The notes below the pieces were generated by a model, which was given only the letters and a program-made list of their open reading frames with translations, did no database searches and was not told the origin of the DNA. Positions 23,050 through 33,302 of a stretch of 64,000 bases of DNA are shown piece by piece; within the stretch, counting starts at the first letter, position 1, and every line of letters starts with the position of its first letter. Origin of the DNA: Hofstenia miamia. Taxonomy: Eukaryota > Xenacoelomorpha > Acoela. The position numbers and the translations under genes are program-made. The stretch covers positions 638,053 through 702,052 of the forward strand of contig SCFE01000022.1 of assembly GCA_004352715.1 (NCBI GenBank). The letters are read 5' to 3'.

Positions 23050-23990
23050 TTGAAAGAATGTTACTCTCTTATAAATGCAATGTCTCATTCCACTTTTCCT
23101 AAAATAATATCTTTTAACAGCATGGATCTCACTGATTTGCATGATATATCTAATGCTTTTAATGATTATTTTTGTTCTGTCTATAATCCAAGTGATGCTA
23201 ATATTATGAATATCTCATTTCCATCGTCGTTAATCAACAATCTTGAAATAGAAATCGAAGAATTAGTTGAAGTGATTTCCTATCTCTCAATGAAAAGATG
23301 TGGACATGATAATATCCCTAATTGTTTCCTAAAGAAGTTTTCAACACCACATATTTTACAACTATTTCAGAATATAATTATATCAGGTAAATTTCCATCT
23401 CTCTGGAAGCAAGCAATTATCCATCCAATCCACAAGAAAGGATTAAGAAGAAAAATTATAAACTACAGACCAATAAGCATCTTACCAAAACTATCATTAA
23501 TATTTGAAAATATCATATTAAAGGGTAGTTCGTGAAAATATTTCAAAATCACAGCATGGATTTATGAAGAATAGGTCTGCTATTTTACAATTGCTTCTAT
23601 TTTTGTCAAATATTTATTAAAATTTCGATGCTAATATAGATAGTTTTGTTCTATATTTAGACTATTCAAAAGCCTTTGATAAGGTCTCACATAGAATTCT
23701 ACTAGAAAAACTTAAAGACATTGGAGTTGGAGGTAATTTATTAAAATTAATCTGGTCTTTTCTTACGGAAAGAAGATAAAAAGTAATTTTCAATGGCATA
23801 ATATCAGATCAGCCCAACATAACAAGTGGTGTTCCTAAAGGATCTGTTCTTGGTCCGCCATTTTTCTTAATTTTTAAAAACAATTAGGCCAAATTACTGT
23901 TTTGCTACAACTCCACTTTTATTTGCTGACGACTTAAAACTACTTAGCAATGACCTTAATGATATATATGAAAATTACTTAAGATTAAAC
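23050..23990 (+). pseudogene. LINE ORF2 reverse transcriptase core
   Basis: The frame 23050-23535 holds a linker and the first RT blocks: KRCGHDNIPNCFLKKF, PSLWKQAIIHPIHKKG and INYRPISILPKLS. Beyond a frameshift come SQHGFMKNRSA (QHGFRxxRS), YLDYSKAFDKVSHRILLEKL (motif A with the first catalytic Asp), SGVPKGSVLGPPFF (motif B) and FADDLKLL (motif C, the catalytic Asp pair). All catalytic Asp survive but the frame is broken by stops near 23620, 23780 and 23885. RT copies the element RNA from the nick made by the endonuclease. Confidence 0.75.
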
Positions 23991-24199
23991 AATTGGTGCT
24001 TAATAACAGTAATCATATGCTTCAACTAAACTCCAATACTACAGTTAGAGCACTAAACTTAGTTAAAGACTTGGGTATTATTATTACACACAATCTTAAT
24101 TGGTCCACCCATATTTATCCCATATTGAAAACATGCAATCAAACATTTATAAGCATTAAAGAATATTACCTTATAATACCATTGTTTATGACAAAAGAA

Positions 24200-24720
24200 G
24201 TATATACATAACTGCAATAAGATCAGTCCTTTTTGATGGATCTGTTGTTTGGCATCCCAGCAGATGCGATATTGTTAGAATTGAAAATTTTCAAAAACGC
24301 TGTTCGAAATGGATTTTGAATATTACGGACTATAAGAAGAGATTAATTAAACTGAATTTATTGCCACTTTCAATGCAATTACAACTCATTGATCTTATTC
24401 AATTTACTAGTATGATACTAATAACATTGATCTTAATGCGTTTGACTACGTTTACCTATATATTCCGAAGCAAGGATTACGGCTCGACAATAAATCGCTT
24501 TTCAAGTGTAAATTTTACAAGAAGAGTAAAACAGACAATTTCTTCTTTAGCCGTATTATTAAATTAGCAAACTACAAAGTTAAAAGGCAATTAGAAGATT
24601 TATTTAAGCAACAATTTATTGATTTATATGCATCTAATAATATTTATACTCATTTTTTAGTGTGTAATTGTAATATATGCAATTCTAAGAATTTGCTTTA
24701 TAAGAAATATTGAATTTGTT
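24200..24720 (+). pseudogene. LINE ORF2 C-terminal region
   Basis: The plus strand reads AIRSVLFDGSVVWHPS, RIENFQKRCSKWILNI and, in the open frame 24316-24567, LIKLNLLPLSMQLQLIDL, then FTRRVKQTISSLA. These match the region after the RT of Jockey/CR1-like LINEs (YGSxVWxP, LExxQKRxxKWI, RLxxLxLLPLxxRxxxxDL). It lies in line with the RT at 23050-23990. Confidence 0.6.
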
Positions 24721-24792
24721 TTTTGTTTTAAATTAATTTGTCAAATTTCTTTGCCTAATAAGCAATAAAGTCTTTTTGTATTGTATTGTAAT

Positions 24793-25421
24793 GTATTCTT
24801 TGTTTGTCTCGCAACTTCTGTCCTATTCTGCTATGACTTCTTTCCTTCATTCTGTGTCTTTCCTTCCTTAACTCAACCCATCTCCGTGAAACTCCATTGC
24901 TCTTTAGCGTTCTCAGTGCCCCCATACTATATCCTATCATATGCCTTCCTGTAGTCTTGCCATCCCATTGATAAGTTTGGCTTCCTTCTCCTATAATTCT
25001 TCCCCACTGCCTGGTCTATAAACAACTCATCTTTAGGTTATCTTCTTTTTTGCTACATCTCTTCTATTCCCCTGATATAAGCCTGTTATATTCTAAATAA
25101 CATCTTAACCTATTAACAAATTTCCAAGTTGTTGAATGACATGCTATTGTCTGAAGTCGCTTGCCTCAATGAAATTCTCTCGCAGAAACTTACTGCTCTA
25201 GCTGCATCGGGTTGTTTATAGAATTCTTCTTTTTGGGCCTTTAACTTTGTATTGCCTCATGCCTACTTTGCCGTTTCCCAATACATTTTCAGCTTCTTAG
25301 ATTCTGCATACAATCCTTACCTAAAATATTCTCTTGCAGTTTCTATGCTTTCACCTTACCGACTCTACACCTATCCTTTACTGATTTGTTTGTCATGATC
25401 TTACCAATTTGTTATTTAGTC
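24793..25421 (-). pseudogene. R2-like LINE, RT motif A region (part 2)
   Basis: On the minus strand, across many stops, I read FIDQAVGKNYRRRKPNLSMG and then WQDYRKAYDRI near 24975. This is the RT motif A of LINEs that read DKxxxxxCxxRxxNLxMAWIDYKKAYDxVPHSW. Upstream of it are weaker stretches that fit the linker (VKAQKEEFYKQPDAARA-like). It continues the segment at 25871-26340 and is separated from it by an inserted LINE fragment. The plus-strand LINE tail ends directly at its left border. Confidence 0.5.
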
Positions 25422-25474
<53 letters not shown>

Positions 25475-25870
25475 ATGTTTATTAATATCCTAATTATGTC
25501 AAAACAAAACAAAAATAATAACACTGACTAGCGACAATAATTATCGTTATAACACCGAATGGAAAAGGTAGAAATCGACGATGTCTGAGATCAGACTTGC
25601 AAATCATGGAAACAAGCTTTCCCGAAAAAAACGTGTCGTGGGAGCATACAATCATGTAGCTTATGACCTTGTGTGACCAAGGCTGTTTCAAATAATTTCA
25701 TGGAGAGATTAGTGCGCCTGGTTGAAATACTGAGGGCATTTGCGCTAAAGCCATCAATTAATCGATAGAAACGATTTACAATGCGTTGAAGATCTGTGTT
25801 TAAATAGTTAGGTAAGCTAACGAACACCGGACTAGCATAATCGATAATACTGCAAATAAGTGCCATAAAT
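25422..25870 (-). mobile_element. truncated LINE with (CAAT)n tail
   Basis: The minus frame 25866-25591 reads ALICSIIDYASPVFVSLPNY and LQRIVNRFYRLIDGF, the post-RT region of a CR1/Jockey-type LINE (xxCIxSILxYASPVFxxL, LxRIxxRxxRII). About 120 bp further on it ends in a perfect run of TTGA on the plus strand (25422-25474, about 13 units), the tandem tail typical of several LINE clades. Only the last 450 bp of the element are present: a 5'-truncated insertion into the R2-like LINE on the same strand. Confidence 0.65.
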
Positions 25871-26340
25871 ATTCGAACTTAATTTTCACTCCATGTTTCC
25901 CAAGCTGGCTTTCTGTTTCCCTTATCTTCCTGGTTTCTTTTTTTCTTCAGTACCTCCCATGCACCTACATACACTAACCTATTTATCTCTGTGGCGGTCT
26001 TACCACCCATCCTTTCTAATATTTTGTTGACCTTTGCTGTCTCTACTGCTAACTTACTTTACCTGCTTCTCTCTCTCACCTCTTTCTGTATTCATCCTCT
26101 CCTTGATTGCTGCTTCAGCTTCTGGACCGACTAGTTGTGTTGCTTTTGCCACTTCTGCCATTACATCTATCATTTCATCTTCCCTTTGCTTAGCCTGTTC
26201 AACTCTCCTTCCCCATACTCTGATCCAACTACAACATTCTTACCTGTGCCGCAAGCCTCTACTCTGTAGACTCTAATCCTGTTTCTGTTTTCAGTCATTC
26301 TTCTAACATCCTCTACCTATAACCCCTCTCATCTGGCTTC
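25871..26340 (-). pseudogene. R2-like LINE, pre-RT region (part 1)
   Basis: The minus strand, across frames, reads ATQLVGPEAEAAIKERMNTE and, near 26000-25880, KTATEINRLVYVGAWEVLKK, then GNRKPAWETWSEN. This matches the segment before the RT in LINEs of the same family as the C-terminus at 12140-12850 (KINxLVYAxAxVVTExLG... KxGNRKxPxWxRRIE). Composition is richer in GC than its neighbours, as at 12140-12850. It is broken by several stops. Confidence 0.5.
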
Positions 26341-26407
26341 TGTAACCATCCAATGCTGTTCTAATCTAAACATATCTTTACAAATAATTTTTTAAATTGC
26401 AGGTTAA

Positions 26408-26623
26408 CACTAGAAAGACCATTGCTCCTTGTGATTCTTTTTCATGCAGCATTTCAAAACAGAACATTATGTAAAAAATGAAAAAAAAATTATAAATGCA
26501 AATCCAAATGGATTATCAGTTTATTTGGTGGTGCATATACCTGCTGTTGTTTTTAATGAATGCATACACAAGTAAACAAAATTCTAATTGGTGTCAATTT
26601 TGACACACTTAGTCTTTCTAGTG
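26408..26623. mobile_element. TTAA-flanked piggyBac-type MITE (216 bp)
   Basis: The ends are CACTAGAAAGACCA and, reversed, CACTAGAAAGACTA, with TTAA on both sides (26404-26407 and 26624-26627). An internal hairpin GTGTCAA-TT-TTGACAC lies at 26591-26606, close to the right end. There is no coding capacity. TTAA targets and this terminal style fit piggyBac, although Kolobok elements also use TTAA. Confidence 0.8.
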
Positions 26624-26627
26624 TTAA

Positions 26628-27157
26628 CAAAGCCCCTTGACCCGACCCGACCCAACCCACTTCTACATGTGATGCTGCTATCATTCAACTGTTAAATTTC
26701 CATCGAAATAACGAGAAATTTGTTAAATTTGTAGAAAAGCGATTATTGGAAAAGCGCGTGTACCTTTCTGTATAATATTAATTATTTGAATAGTTTGACC
26801 TATCCGACAAATGTGTATTGTGTCATGCGTAATATAATCCGTTGTGTCTTATATATGAGAATAGATTCGTCTACAGACACAGCCACTTATATTCTGATGT
26901 GTTTAAAACAGTAAATTTACTCCTAAAACGTTACTAAATCTTTGCAGAATTGGTAATGGCTTTTGTAAAAACTAATTTGTTCAAATATAGAACAAAACAA
27001 GAATAGTTGAAATCCAATCCTTTATATAAAGTTGAATATATTTTTATAAAATGAATCAAAGTAGATAAGAAAATAATAAGGACTTTGAAACAATTCAGAC
27101 GAGAAGACAGTGAGTAATACTAGACAGACATTGCGACAATCCTACATTCATGTGTGG
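26628..27157. other. AT-rich spacer with a CCCGA tract
   Basis: A GACCCGACCCGACCCAACCC tract lies near 26640-26662; similar tracts recur at hAT-type ends elsewhere in the window. Nothing else is recognised. Confidence 0.4.
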
Positions 27158-27165
27158 ACTGAAGT

Positions 27166-27373
27166 CAGTGGCGTACCCAGGGGGGGACATGGTGGAATGC
27201 CCCCCGTCAGATTTCCAAATTTAATTTTCACTGGATGAATCAAAAAATTTTTCGTAAAAAATTGAAAAATTTAAAATCTAGGATCGTGAAATGCATTTTT
27301 TAGGGTCTATTTTCTCAATATCTTCAAAAACAATGATGTCCCTCTCCGTCAGAAAATCCTGGGTACGCCCCTG
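27166..27373 (+). mobile_element. hAT MITE (208 bp), family 1
   Basis: The left end is CAGTGGCGTACCCAGGGGGG and the reversed right end CAGGGGCGTACCCAGGATTT. Perfect 8-bp target duplications ACTGAAGT lie at 27158-27165 and 27374-27381, the hAT signature. A second copy of the same family in the opposite orientation is at 48993-49229; shared inner blocks include AAAAATTTTTCG and GATCGTGAAATGCATTTTT. It is non-coding. Confidence 0.85.
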
Positions 27374-27530
27374 ACTGAAGTCAGACATATATGTGAATCA
27401 ACATTCTGTCTAAACTATTAACCCGTCTGTTCCTCCTGGAAGCAAAACAGATTCTTAGAATAAAAGAATAAGAATTTTTACCAACTTGGTATAAATACAA
27501 AAAACCACATTTGTGTAAAAGGATATTAAA

Positions 27531-27846
27531 CAGGCCCGTAGCCAGCATAATCACTTAAAGGGGGATCGATGCGCATTTAGGAGGGGTTGATGGGAATTTC
27601 GACTTTTTTATAATATAAACTAAAATTTGTGAGTACATCATTTTATTTTAGTTGCATCCATGTGCGTACGCGGATTTTCTGACTTGTGATGTATAGTGTA
27701 GTGATCAAGTAAATGACCAAAGGCGTTGTGAATTAACAAATTTTAATTTTACATGCTGATTTTGCTTTTAGCTTTGTTGTCTAGGAGGGGTTGCCTAACC
27801 TTGTGGGGGGTTCGACCCCTCCTAGCCCCCTGTGGCTACGGGTCTG
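27531..27846. mobile_element. hAT-like MITE (316 bp)
   Basis: The left end is CAGGCCCGTAGCCAG and the reversed right end CAGACCCGTAGCCACAGGGG. Internal blocks AGGAGGGGTTG occur near both ends. I could not find a convincing 8-bp target duplication (ATATTAAA versus ATTTCCAG), so the boundaries rest on the inverted repeat alone. Confidence 0.5.
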
Positions 27847-27893
27847 ATTTCCAGACCGATTCCAAATTGAAAGAAACTTTGATATATTTAAAG

Positions 27894-30446
27894 TAGAGAG
27901 CGACAATACCATGTAAACATGTACCCGAATCCGACCTGAAATCATAATACCCAAACCCGACCTGACGCTAACCTTCGAATTTGATGTGAGGTTATGGATC
28001 TCTGTCCAATCAAATGATCAATAACATTGATCATTTTCTGATAGGGAAACAGGTATTCATTGGTATTACTTAATGTCTTGGATCTTTTTCAAATCAAGCG
28101 GTGACCTAGATCAGTATGTGTTTAATAATAAATCTATTTTTGTACCCGGGCAGACCCAAATATTTGATACCCGAACCCGACCTGAAATTATAATACCCAA
28201 ACCCGACCTGACGCTAACCTTCGAATTTGATGTGAGGTTAGGGATCTCTGTCCAATCAAATGATCAATAACATTGATCATTTTCTGATAGGGAAACAGGT
28301 ATTCATTGATATTACTTAATGTTTTGGATCTTTTTCAAATCAAGCGGTGACCTAGATCAGTATGTGTTTAATAATAAATCAAGAACTGAGCCCGACCAGA
28401 CCCAAATATTTGATACCCGAACCCGACCTGAAATTATAATACCCAAACCCGACCTGACGCTAACCTTCGAATTTGATGTGAGGTTAGGGATCTCTGTCCA
28501 ATCAAATGATCAATAACATTGATCATTTTCTGATAGGGAAACAGGTATTCATTGATATTACTTAATGTTTTGGATCTTTTTCAAATCAAGCGGTGACCTA
28601 GATCAGTATGTGTTTAATAATAAATCAAGAACTGAGCCCGACCAGACCCAAATATTTGATACCCGAACCCGACCTGAAATTATAATACCCAAACCCGACC
28701 TGACGCTAACCTTCGAATTTGATGTGAGGTTAGGGATCTCTGTCCAATCAAATGATCAATAACATTGATCATTTTCTGATAGGGAAACAGGTATTCATTG
28801 ATATTACTTAATGTTTTGGATCTTTTTCAAATCAAGCGGTGACCTAGATCAGTATGTGTTTAATAATAAATCAAGAACTGAGCCCGACCAGACCCAAATA
28901 TTTGATACCCGAACCCGACCTGAAATTATAATACCCAAACCCGACCTGACGCTAACCTTCGAATTTGATGTGAGGTTAGGGATCTCTGTCCAATCAAATG
29001 ATCAATAACATTGATCATTTTCTGATAGGGAAACAGGTATTCATTGATATTACTTAATGTTTTGGATCTTTTTCAAATCAAGCGGTGACCTAGATCAGTA
29101 TGTGTTTAATAATAAATCAAGAACTGAGCCCGACCAGACCCAAATATTTGATACCCGAACCCGACCTGAAATTATAATACCCAAACCCGACCTGACGCTA
29201 ACCTTCGAATTTGATGTGAGGTTAGGGATCTCTGTCCAATCAAATGATCAATAACATTGATCATTTTCTGATAGGGAAACAGGTATTCATTGATATTACT
29301 TAATGTTTTGGATCTTTTTCAAATCAAGCGGTGACCTAGATCAGTATGTGTTTAATAATAAATCAAGAACTGAGCCCGACCAGACCCAAATATTTGATAC
29401 CCGAACCCGACCTGAAATTATAATACCCAAACCCGACCTGACGCTAACCTTCGAATTTGATGTGAGGTTAGGGATCTCTGTCCAATCAAATGATCAATAA
29501 CATTGATCATTTTCTGATAGGGAAACAGGTATTCATTGATATTACTTAATGTTTTGGATCTTTTTCAAATCAAGCGGTGACCTAGATCAGTATGTGTTTA
29601 ATAATAAATCAAGAACTGAGCCCGACCAGACCCAAATATTTGATACCCGAACCCGACCTGAAATTATAATACCCAAACCCGACCTGACGCTAACCTTCGA
29701 ATTTGATGTGAGGTTAGGGATCTCTGTCCAATCAAATGATCAATAACATTGATCATTTTCTGATAGGGAAACAGGTATTCATTGATATTACTTAATGTTT
29801 TGGATCTTTTTCAAATCAAGCGGTGACCTAGATCAGTATGTGTTTAATAATAAATCAAGAACTGAGCCCGACCAGACCCAAATATTTGATACCCGAACCC
29901 GACCTGAAATTATAATACCCAAACCCGACCTGACGCTAACCTTCGAATTTGATGTGAGGTTAGGGATCTCTGTCCAATCAAATGATCAATAACATTGATC
30001 ATTTTCTGATAGGGAAACAGGTATTCATTGATATTACTTAATGTTTTGGATCTTTTTCAAATCAAGCGGTGACCTAGATCAGTATGTGTTTAATAATAAA
30101 TCAAGAACTGAGCCCGACCAGACCCAAATATTTGATACCCGAACCCGACCTGAAATTATAATACCCAAACCCGACCTGACGCTAACCTTCGAATTTGATG
30201 TGAGGTTAGGGATCTCTGTCCAATCAAATGATCAATAACATTGATCATTTTCTGATAGGGAAACAGGTATTCATTGATATTACTTAATGTTTTGGATCTT
30301 TTTCAAATCAAGCGGTGACCTAGATCAGTATGTGTTTAATAATAAATCAAGAACTGAGCCCGACCAGACCCAAATATTTGATACCCGAACCCGGCCCGAA
30401 ACTCGAAATCGTGTCGGGTTTACCGGGTACCCGATGTCACTCTTTA
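27894..30446. mobile_element. hAT-like element carrying a tandem array
   Basis: The left end reads TAGAGAGCGACAATACCATG and the reversed right end TAAAGAGTGACATCGGGTAC; both lead into CCCGA-rich sequence. The flanks ATTTAAAG (27886-27893) and GTTTAAAG (30447-30454) match at 7 of 8 bases, consistent with a hAT target duplication. TAGAG-type ends with GGGTACCCGA subterminal repeats occur in known hAT elements. Almost the whole interior is ten 246-bp tandem units. No transposase is present, so it is non-autonomous. Confidence 0.6.
27923..30382 (+). repeat. 246-bp tandem array, ten units
   Basis: The period is exactly 246 bp: ACCCGAA starts at 27923 and recurs every 246 bases to 30383, then breaks off into GGCCCGAAACTCG. 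The first unit differs at scattered positions and its junction with the second is distinct (TCTATTTTTGTACCCGGG where the others have TCAAGAACTGAGCCCGAC). The following units look identical to each other. Each unit contains a hairpin, ATGATCAAT-AAC-ATTGATCAT, and a CCCGACCTG repeat pair. A 65-codon open frame occurs in each unit but closes each time with TAA, so I treat it as incidental. Confidence 0.95.
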
Positions 30447-30514
30447 GTTTAAAGACTCTAACACATGCTTTCAAAGCTTCTTCAGTGTGTTGGGATGCGT
30501 ACGGCTCCATACAC

Positions 30515-30850
30515 CAGACTTGTCAACGAGACGAGCTTCAAACGAGCCGATCCGAGCCGAGCTTGAGTCCAGTATTTCATATACAACGAGCCCAAAATAA
30601 ACCTATTTTAAGCAAAGCAAGTTGTGCTTGTTAGTTTGATTATAGAGATTTTTCTTATTTTTTTCAGTCAGTATGCCTTTCCAATAATCTTATTTAAGAA
30701 ATATTTATTAAATAATAGGAAGAGCTATGTAAGAAATTCTTTGAGTACAATATTTTTAAAAAAATACCGAGCTTAAACGAGCCTCATTCAAAGATTTTAT
30801 GTGGCGAGCCTAGCTGAACTTACAAAAAATTTAAACGAGCCGAACACCTT
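30515..30850 (+). mobile_element. hAT-like MITE, family 2, right end lost
   Basis: It starts CAGACTTGTCAACGAG and runs through CGAGCC-rich sequence. Its interior matches, in the opposite orientation, the complete copy at 32970-33294 (for example GAAATATTTATTAAATAATA and GGAAGAGC). It stops at AACGAGCCGAACACC without the closing inverted repeat, so the right terminus is deleted. Confidence 0.65.
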
Positions 30851-31334
30851 ATAGCTGGGGTTGGTGGAGATGAAATCTCGACTTATGCAGAGGCGTCAAA
30901 CTTCGCTATTTCTTAAAACACTAAGATTTTGTATTTGATGCATTAAGCTTTTATGTATTTTTAAATTTTGGTCGTTCTTTTAATGCCATTGTAAGGCTAA
31001 CTGTTACACAATTATTATTGCCGTTACTGTACGTTTAAAAAACTACTAGATTATTATGTAAGTAATTCACCAATGAGATTTCATTGCAGTAATTTTTTGG
31101 AACTTCATATTTCAATGCTTACAATAAATAAATATGCTCAATGGTTATTCCTTTTTTGACCAAGCTAAAATTAAGTTTTCAGATAGCTCAGCAAAATTGA
31201 AAATTTCTTCCCAAAATTTATGTATTATATACATATCTTTTGTAAAACGAATACTTTTATCAATATTCAATTCAGTATCTTCTGAAAAAATATTTTAGCA
31301 AGAAATAATTTTTCATATTTTTTACATGGATAAT
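30851..31334. other. AT-rich spacer
   Basis: I recognise nothing here. Confidence 0.35.
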
Positions 31335-31760
31335 TTTTTACAACTGTTGCAAAATTTTATTCCGGAGGTCAACCTGACAGCTGCAAAAGCTATGGCAATC
31401 ATTGCAATAATGGGGGATAAGAAATTCTACGTTGAGACAACTGCAAGAAATGAAATAGTAGATAGCGATCGCTACATTAAATTTGTCGGAAAACTGTCTT
31501 AAGTTCAGTAAGGAAAGATCTGAGGTCAATCTTCGTTAATTTGGCAACAATGCTCGACCTCATTCGGCTATCCAAACACAAAAGAAGCTTTTCGAGTCAA
31601 AAGGTATACGCCTTCATAAACAGTCTCCGTGTTTTCCAGACCTCAACTAACTTGGCCTCTGGGTAAAAAAATCAATCCAAAGATGGAAGGAAAGGCGTTG
31701 TATTCACTGATCATGCTGATGAGTACATCCGACGACATTTAAAATCGATTCTTTCGAATT
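31335..31760 (+). pseudogene. Tc1-like transposase remnant
   Basis: The plus strand reads KKFYVETTARNEIVDSDRYI near 31412, which fits the G-x-x-x-Y-x-x-x-L region of the Tc1 catalytic core. After a stop and a frame change it reads NNARPHSAIQTQKKLFESKG at 31546 and SPCFPDLN near 31636, the DNARPH and SPDLNPIE blocks. The catalytic Asp of DNARPH is Asn here. An in-frame stop follows PDLN. The N-terminal DNA-binding part is not seen and no inverted repeats were found. Confidence 0.6.
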
Positions 31761-31859
31761 AATCAAACGTAAATGTCGTTGTGAGCAAGTTATTAAATAT
31801 GGAGATTATACTCTGACTTAATGCTTTGATTTACTGTTATATTCAATAAAAACCATGTA

Positions 31860-32504
31860 CAGGGTGATTGAAAAGTAACTCCCTATTTTAAAAAACTATA
31901 ATTTATTATTAAAATATAATTTCTACAATTAACGAATATGAGAAGGAAGTATAATGCATGGGCTTTTACTTAAAATTCGATATGGGCGCCTTTATTTGCC
32001 ACCAGCTTCTCAAGTCGACCAGGAATCGCATCAACTGATTTCGCAAGAAACTCTTGAGGGATGGAAATCATAACTTCTCATATTCGCCCAGAGAAAAAAG
32101 TCGCAGGGTGTTAAGTCAGGACTTCTGGCCCATCCATCTTTAAGTATCAGCCACAGATCCTGTGGTCATAAGTTTTTATGACAATTCTTAGTCGTCTTCT
32201 GGTCAATTTGGGCATGTTTTCCCTTAATAGTTCTCCACCATCTTTGTACTTGAACAATGCATCCCCAATCTTCGTAACGCGCGGCTATCTGCACACGTTC
32301 CTGTAGGGTAAGACGTCCAGCCATTTTTGTAGGGTTTTAAAATAAAATAAATTTGAAAAGATTGAAATTGAAAAATATTTAAACAAATCTGAAAGGAAAA
32401 CAAGAACATAAATTAAATTGCCATACATTAAGTAATATATACACAAAAATTGAGAAACATGATATAGCATTTGAATAAATTGTATTTATTTTAAAATCAC
32501 GCTG
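31860..32504 (-). mobile_element. internally deleted mariner-type element (645 bp)
   Basis: The left end is CAGGGTGATTGAAAAGTAAC and the reversed right end CAGCGTGATTTTAAAATAA, with TA on both sides. The transposase gene runs on the minus strand. It keeps the N-terminal helix-turn-helix part (RLTLQERVQIAARYEDWG, then VQRWWRTIKG, near 32320-32220). It also keeps the C-terminal part (ARSPDLTPCDFFLWAN near 32125-32078, then IPQEFLAKSVDAI and NKGAHIEF with a stop near 31977). The central catalytic region is deleted and frameshifts occur. Its ends differ from those of the mariner at 7544-8132, so it is another family. Confidence 0.7.
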
Positions 32505-32961
32505 TATATAGTTTTTCTCATTAGTTTCCGATATTGGTAATAAATGAAGTTCAGAACATTAATTATTCAAAATAAAAATTTACAAATATGTATTTTCAAT
32601 TGGCCTTGTCAATACGTTAACCTACGTGCAAGTTTAAGATAAGAAAACTGATAATTTGCTAAAAGAATTCCACAAACAGAATTTGTCTTACAAACTCCCC
32701 TCTGAAAACTAGTTTTTAAAGAAATACTGTTTTGAAAAAACTTCACTTGCGTACAGATGAAAACCTTGTTTGGATTTTTAGGGCATGTTTCACACATTTT
32801 CATAGAGAATTTTAGACTTTTTCTTAGCAGCTTGAATAATATAACATATTTTCAAATACATGTTAAATATAAAAATTGAGCTAGATTAAAAAGAAATGCT
32901 AATTAATGAAAAATGTTATGCGCAAAACCAATACTTTTTCCAAAAATTTCATTTAATGATT
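32505..32961. other. AT-rich spacer
   Basis: I recognise nothing here. Confidence 0.35.
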
Positions 32962-32969
32962 ATCCTTAA

Positions 32970-33294
32970 CAGACTTGTCAACGAGCCGTAATTTTTAAGC
33001 TCGGCTCGGCTTGGCTCGTTTATATTTTGAGTAACTTCGGCTCGGCTCGCCACAAAAAATCTTTCAATTGCTCTTCCTATTATTTAATAAATATTTCTAA
33101 GATACGATTAGAAGAAGGAATATTGAATGAAAAATAAGAAAAATCTGCATAATCTAATTAACAAGCAGCACTATAAATTTGGTATGCTTAAAAAGGGCTC
33201 GTTTTGGGCTCGTTGTAGATCCAATACTCTGCTAAAGCTCGGCTCGGCTCGGCTCGGCTTGGCTCGTTAGAAGCTCGGCTCGTTGACAAGTCTG
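32970..33294 (-). mobile_element. hAT-like MITE, family 2, complete (325 bp)
   Basis: Both ends read CAGACTTGTCAACGAGCCG (the right one reversed). The flanks ATCCTTAA (32962-32969) and ATACTTAA (33295-33302) match at 7 of 8 bases. Subterminal CTCGG repeats are dense at both ends. The inverted, truncated relative is at 30515-30850. It is non-coding. Confidence 0.8.
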
Positions 33295-33302
33295 ATACTT
33301 AA

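Larger units (their letters stand above)
21948..24790 (+). mobile_element. LINE with APE endonuclease and RT, decayed
   Basis: A long plus-strand LINE ORF2 is visible from endonuclease to 3' tail. The tail is AATAAAGTCTTTTTG with TATTG repeats (24762-24792). Endonuclease blocks lie at 21949-22640, RT at 23050-23990 and the C-terminus at 24200-24710. Stops and frameshifts are spread over the whole length, so it is inactive. No ORF1 is seen upstream, so it may be 5'-truncated. It is the most complete LINE in the window. Confidence 0.75.

Noticed and set aside
28227-28250. TTAGGG telomere motif in the 246-bp unit
   Set aside because: It occurs once per unit and not in tandem; chance is sufficient.
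28073-30238. A family of nine 65-residue proteins
   Set aside because: They repeat with the 246-bp unit, close with a stop each time and have no start context or known motif; the identity is that of the DNA repeat.
27923-30382. CRISPR array
   Set aside because: The units are 246 bp and uniform, with no short repeat and unique spacers, and the DNA is eukaryotic.
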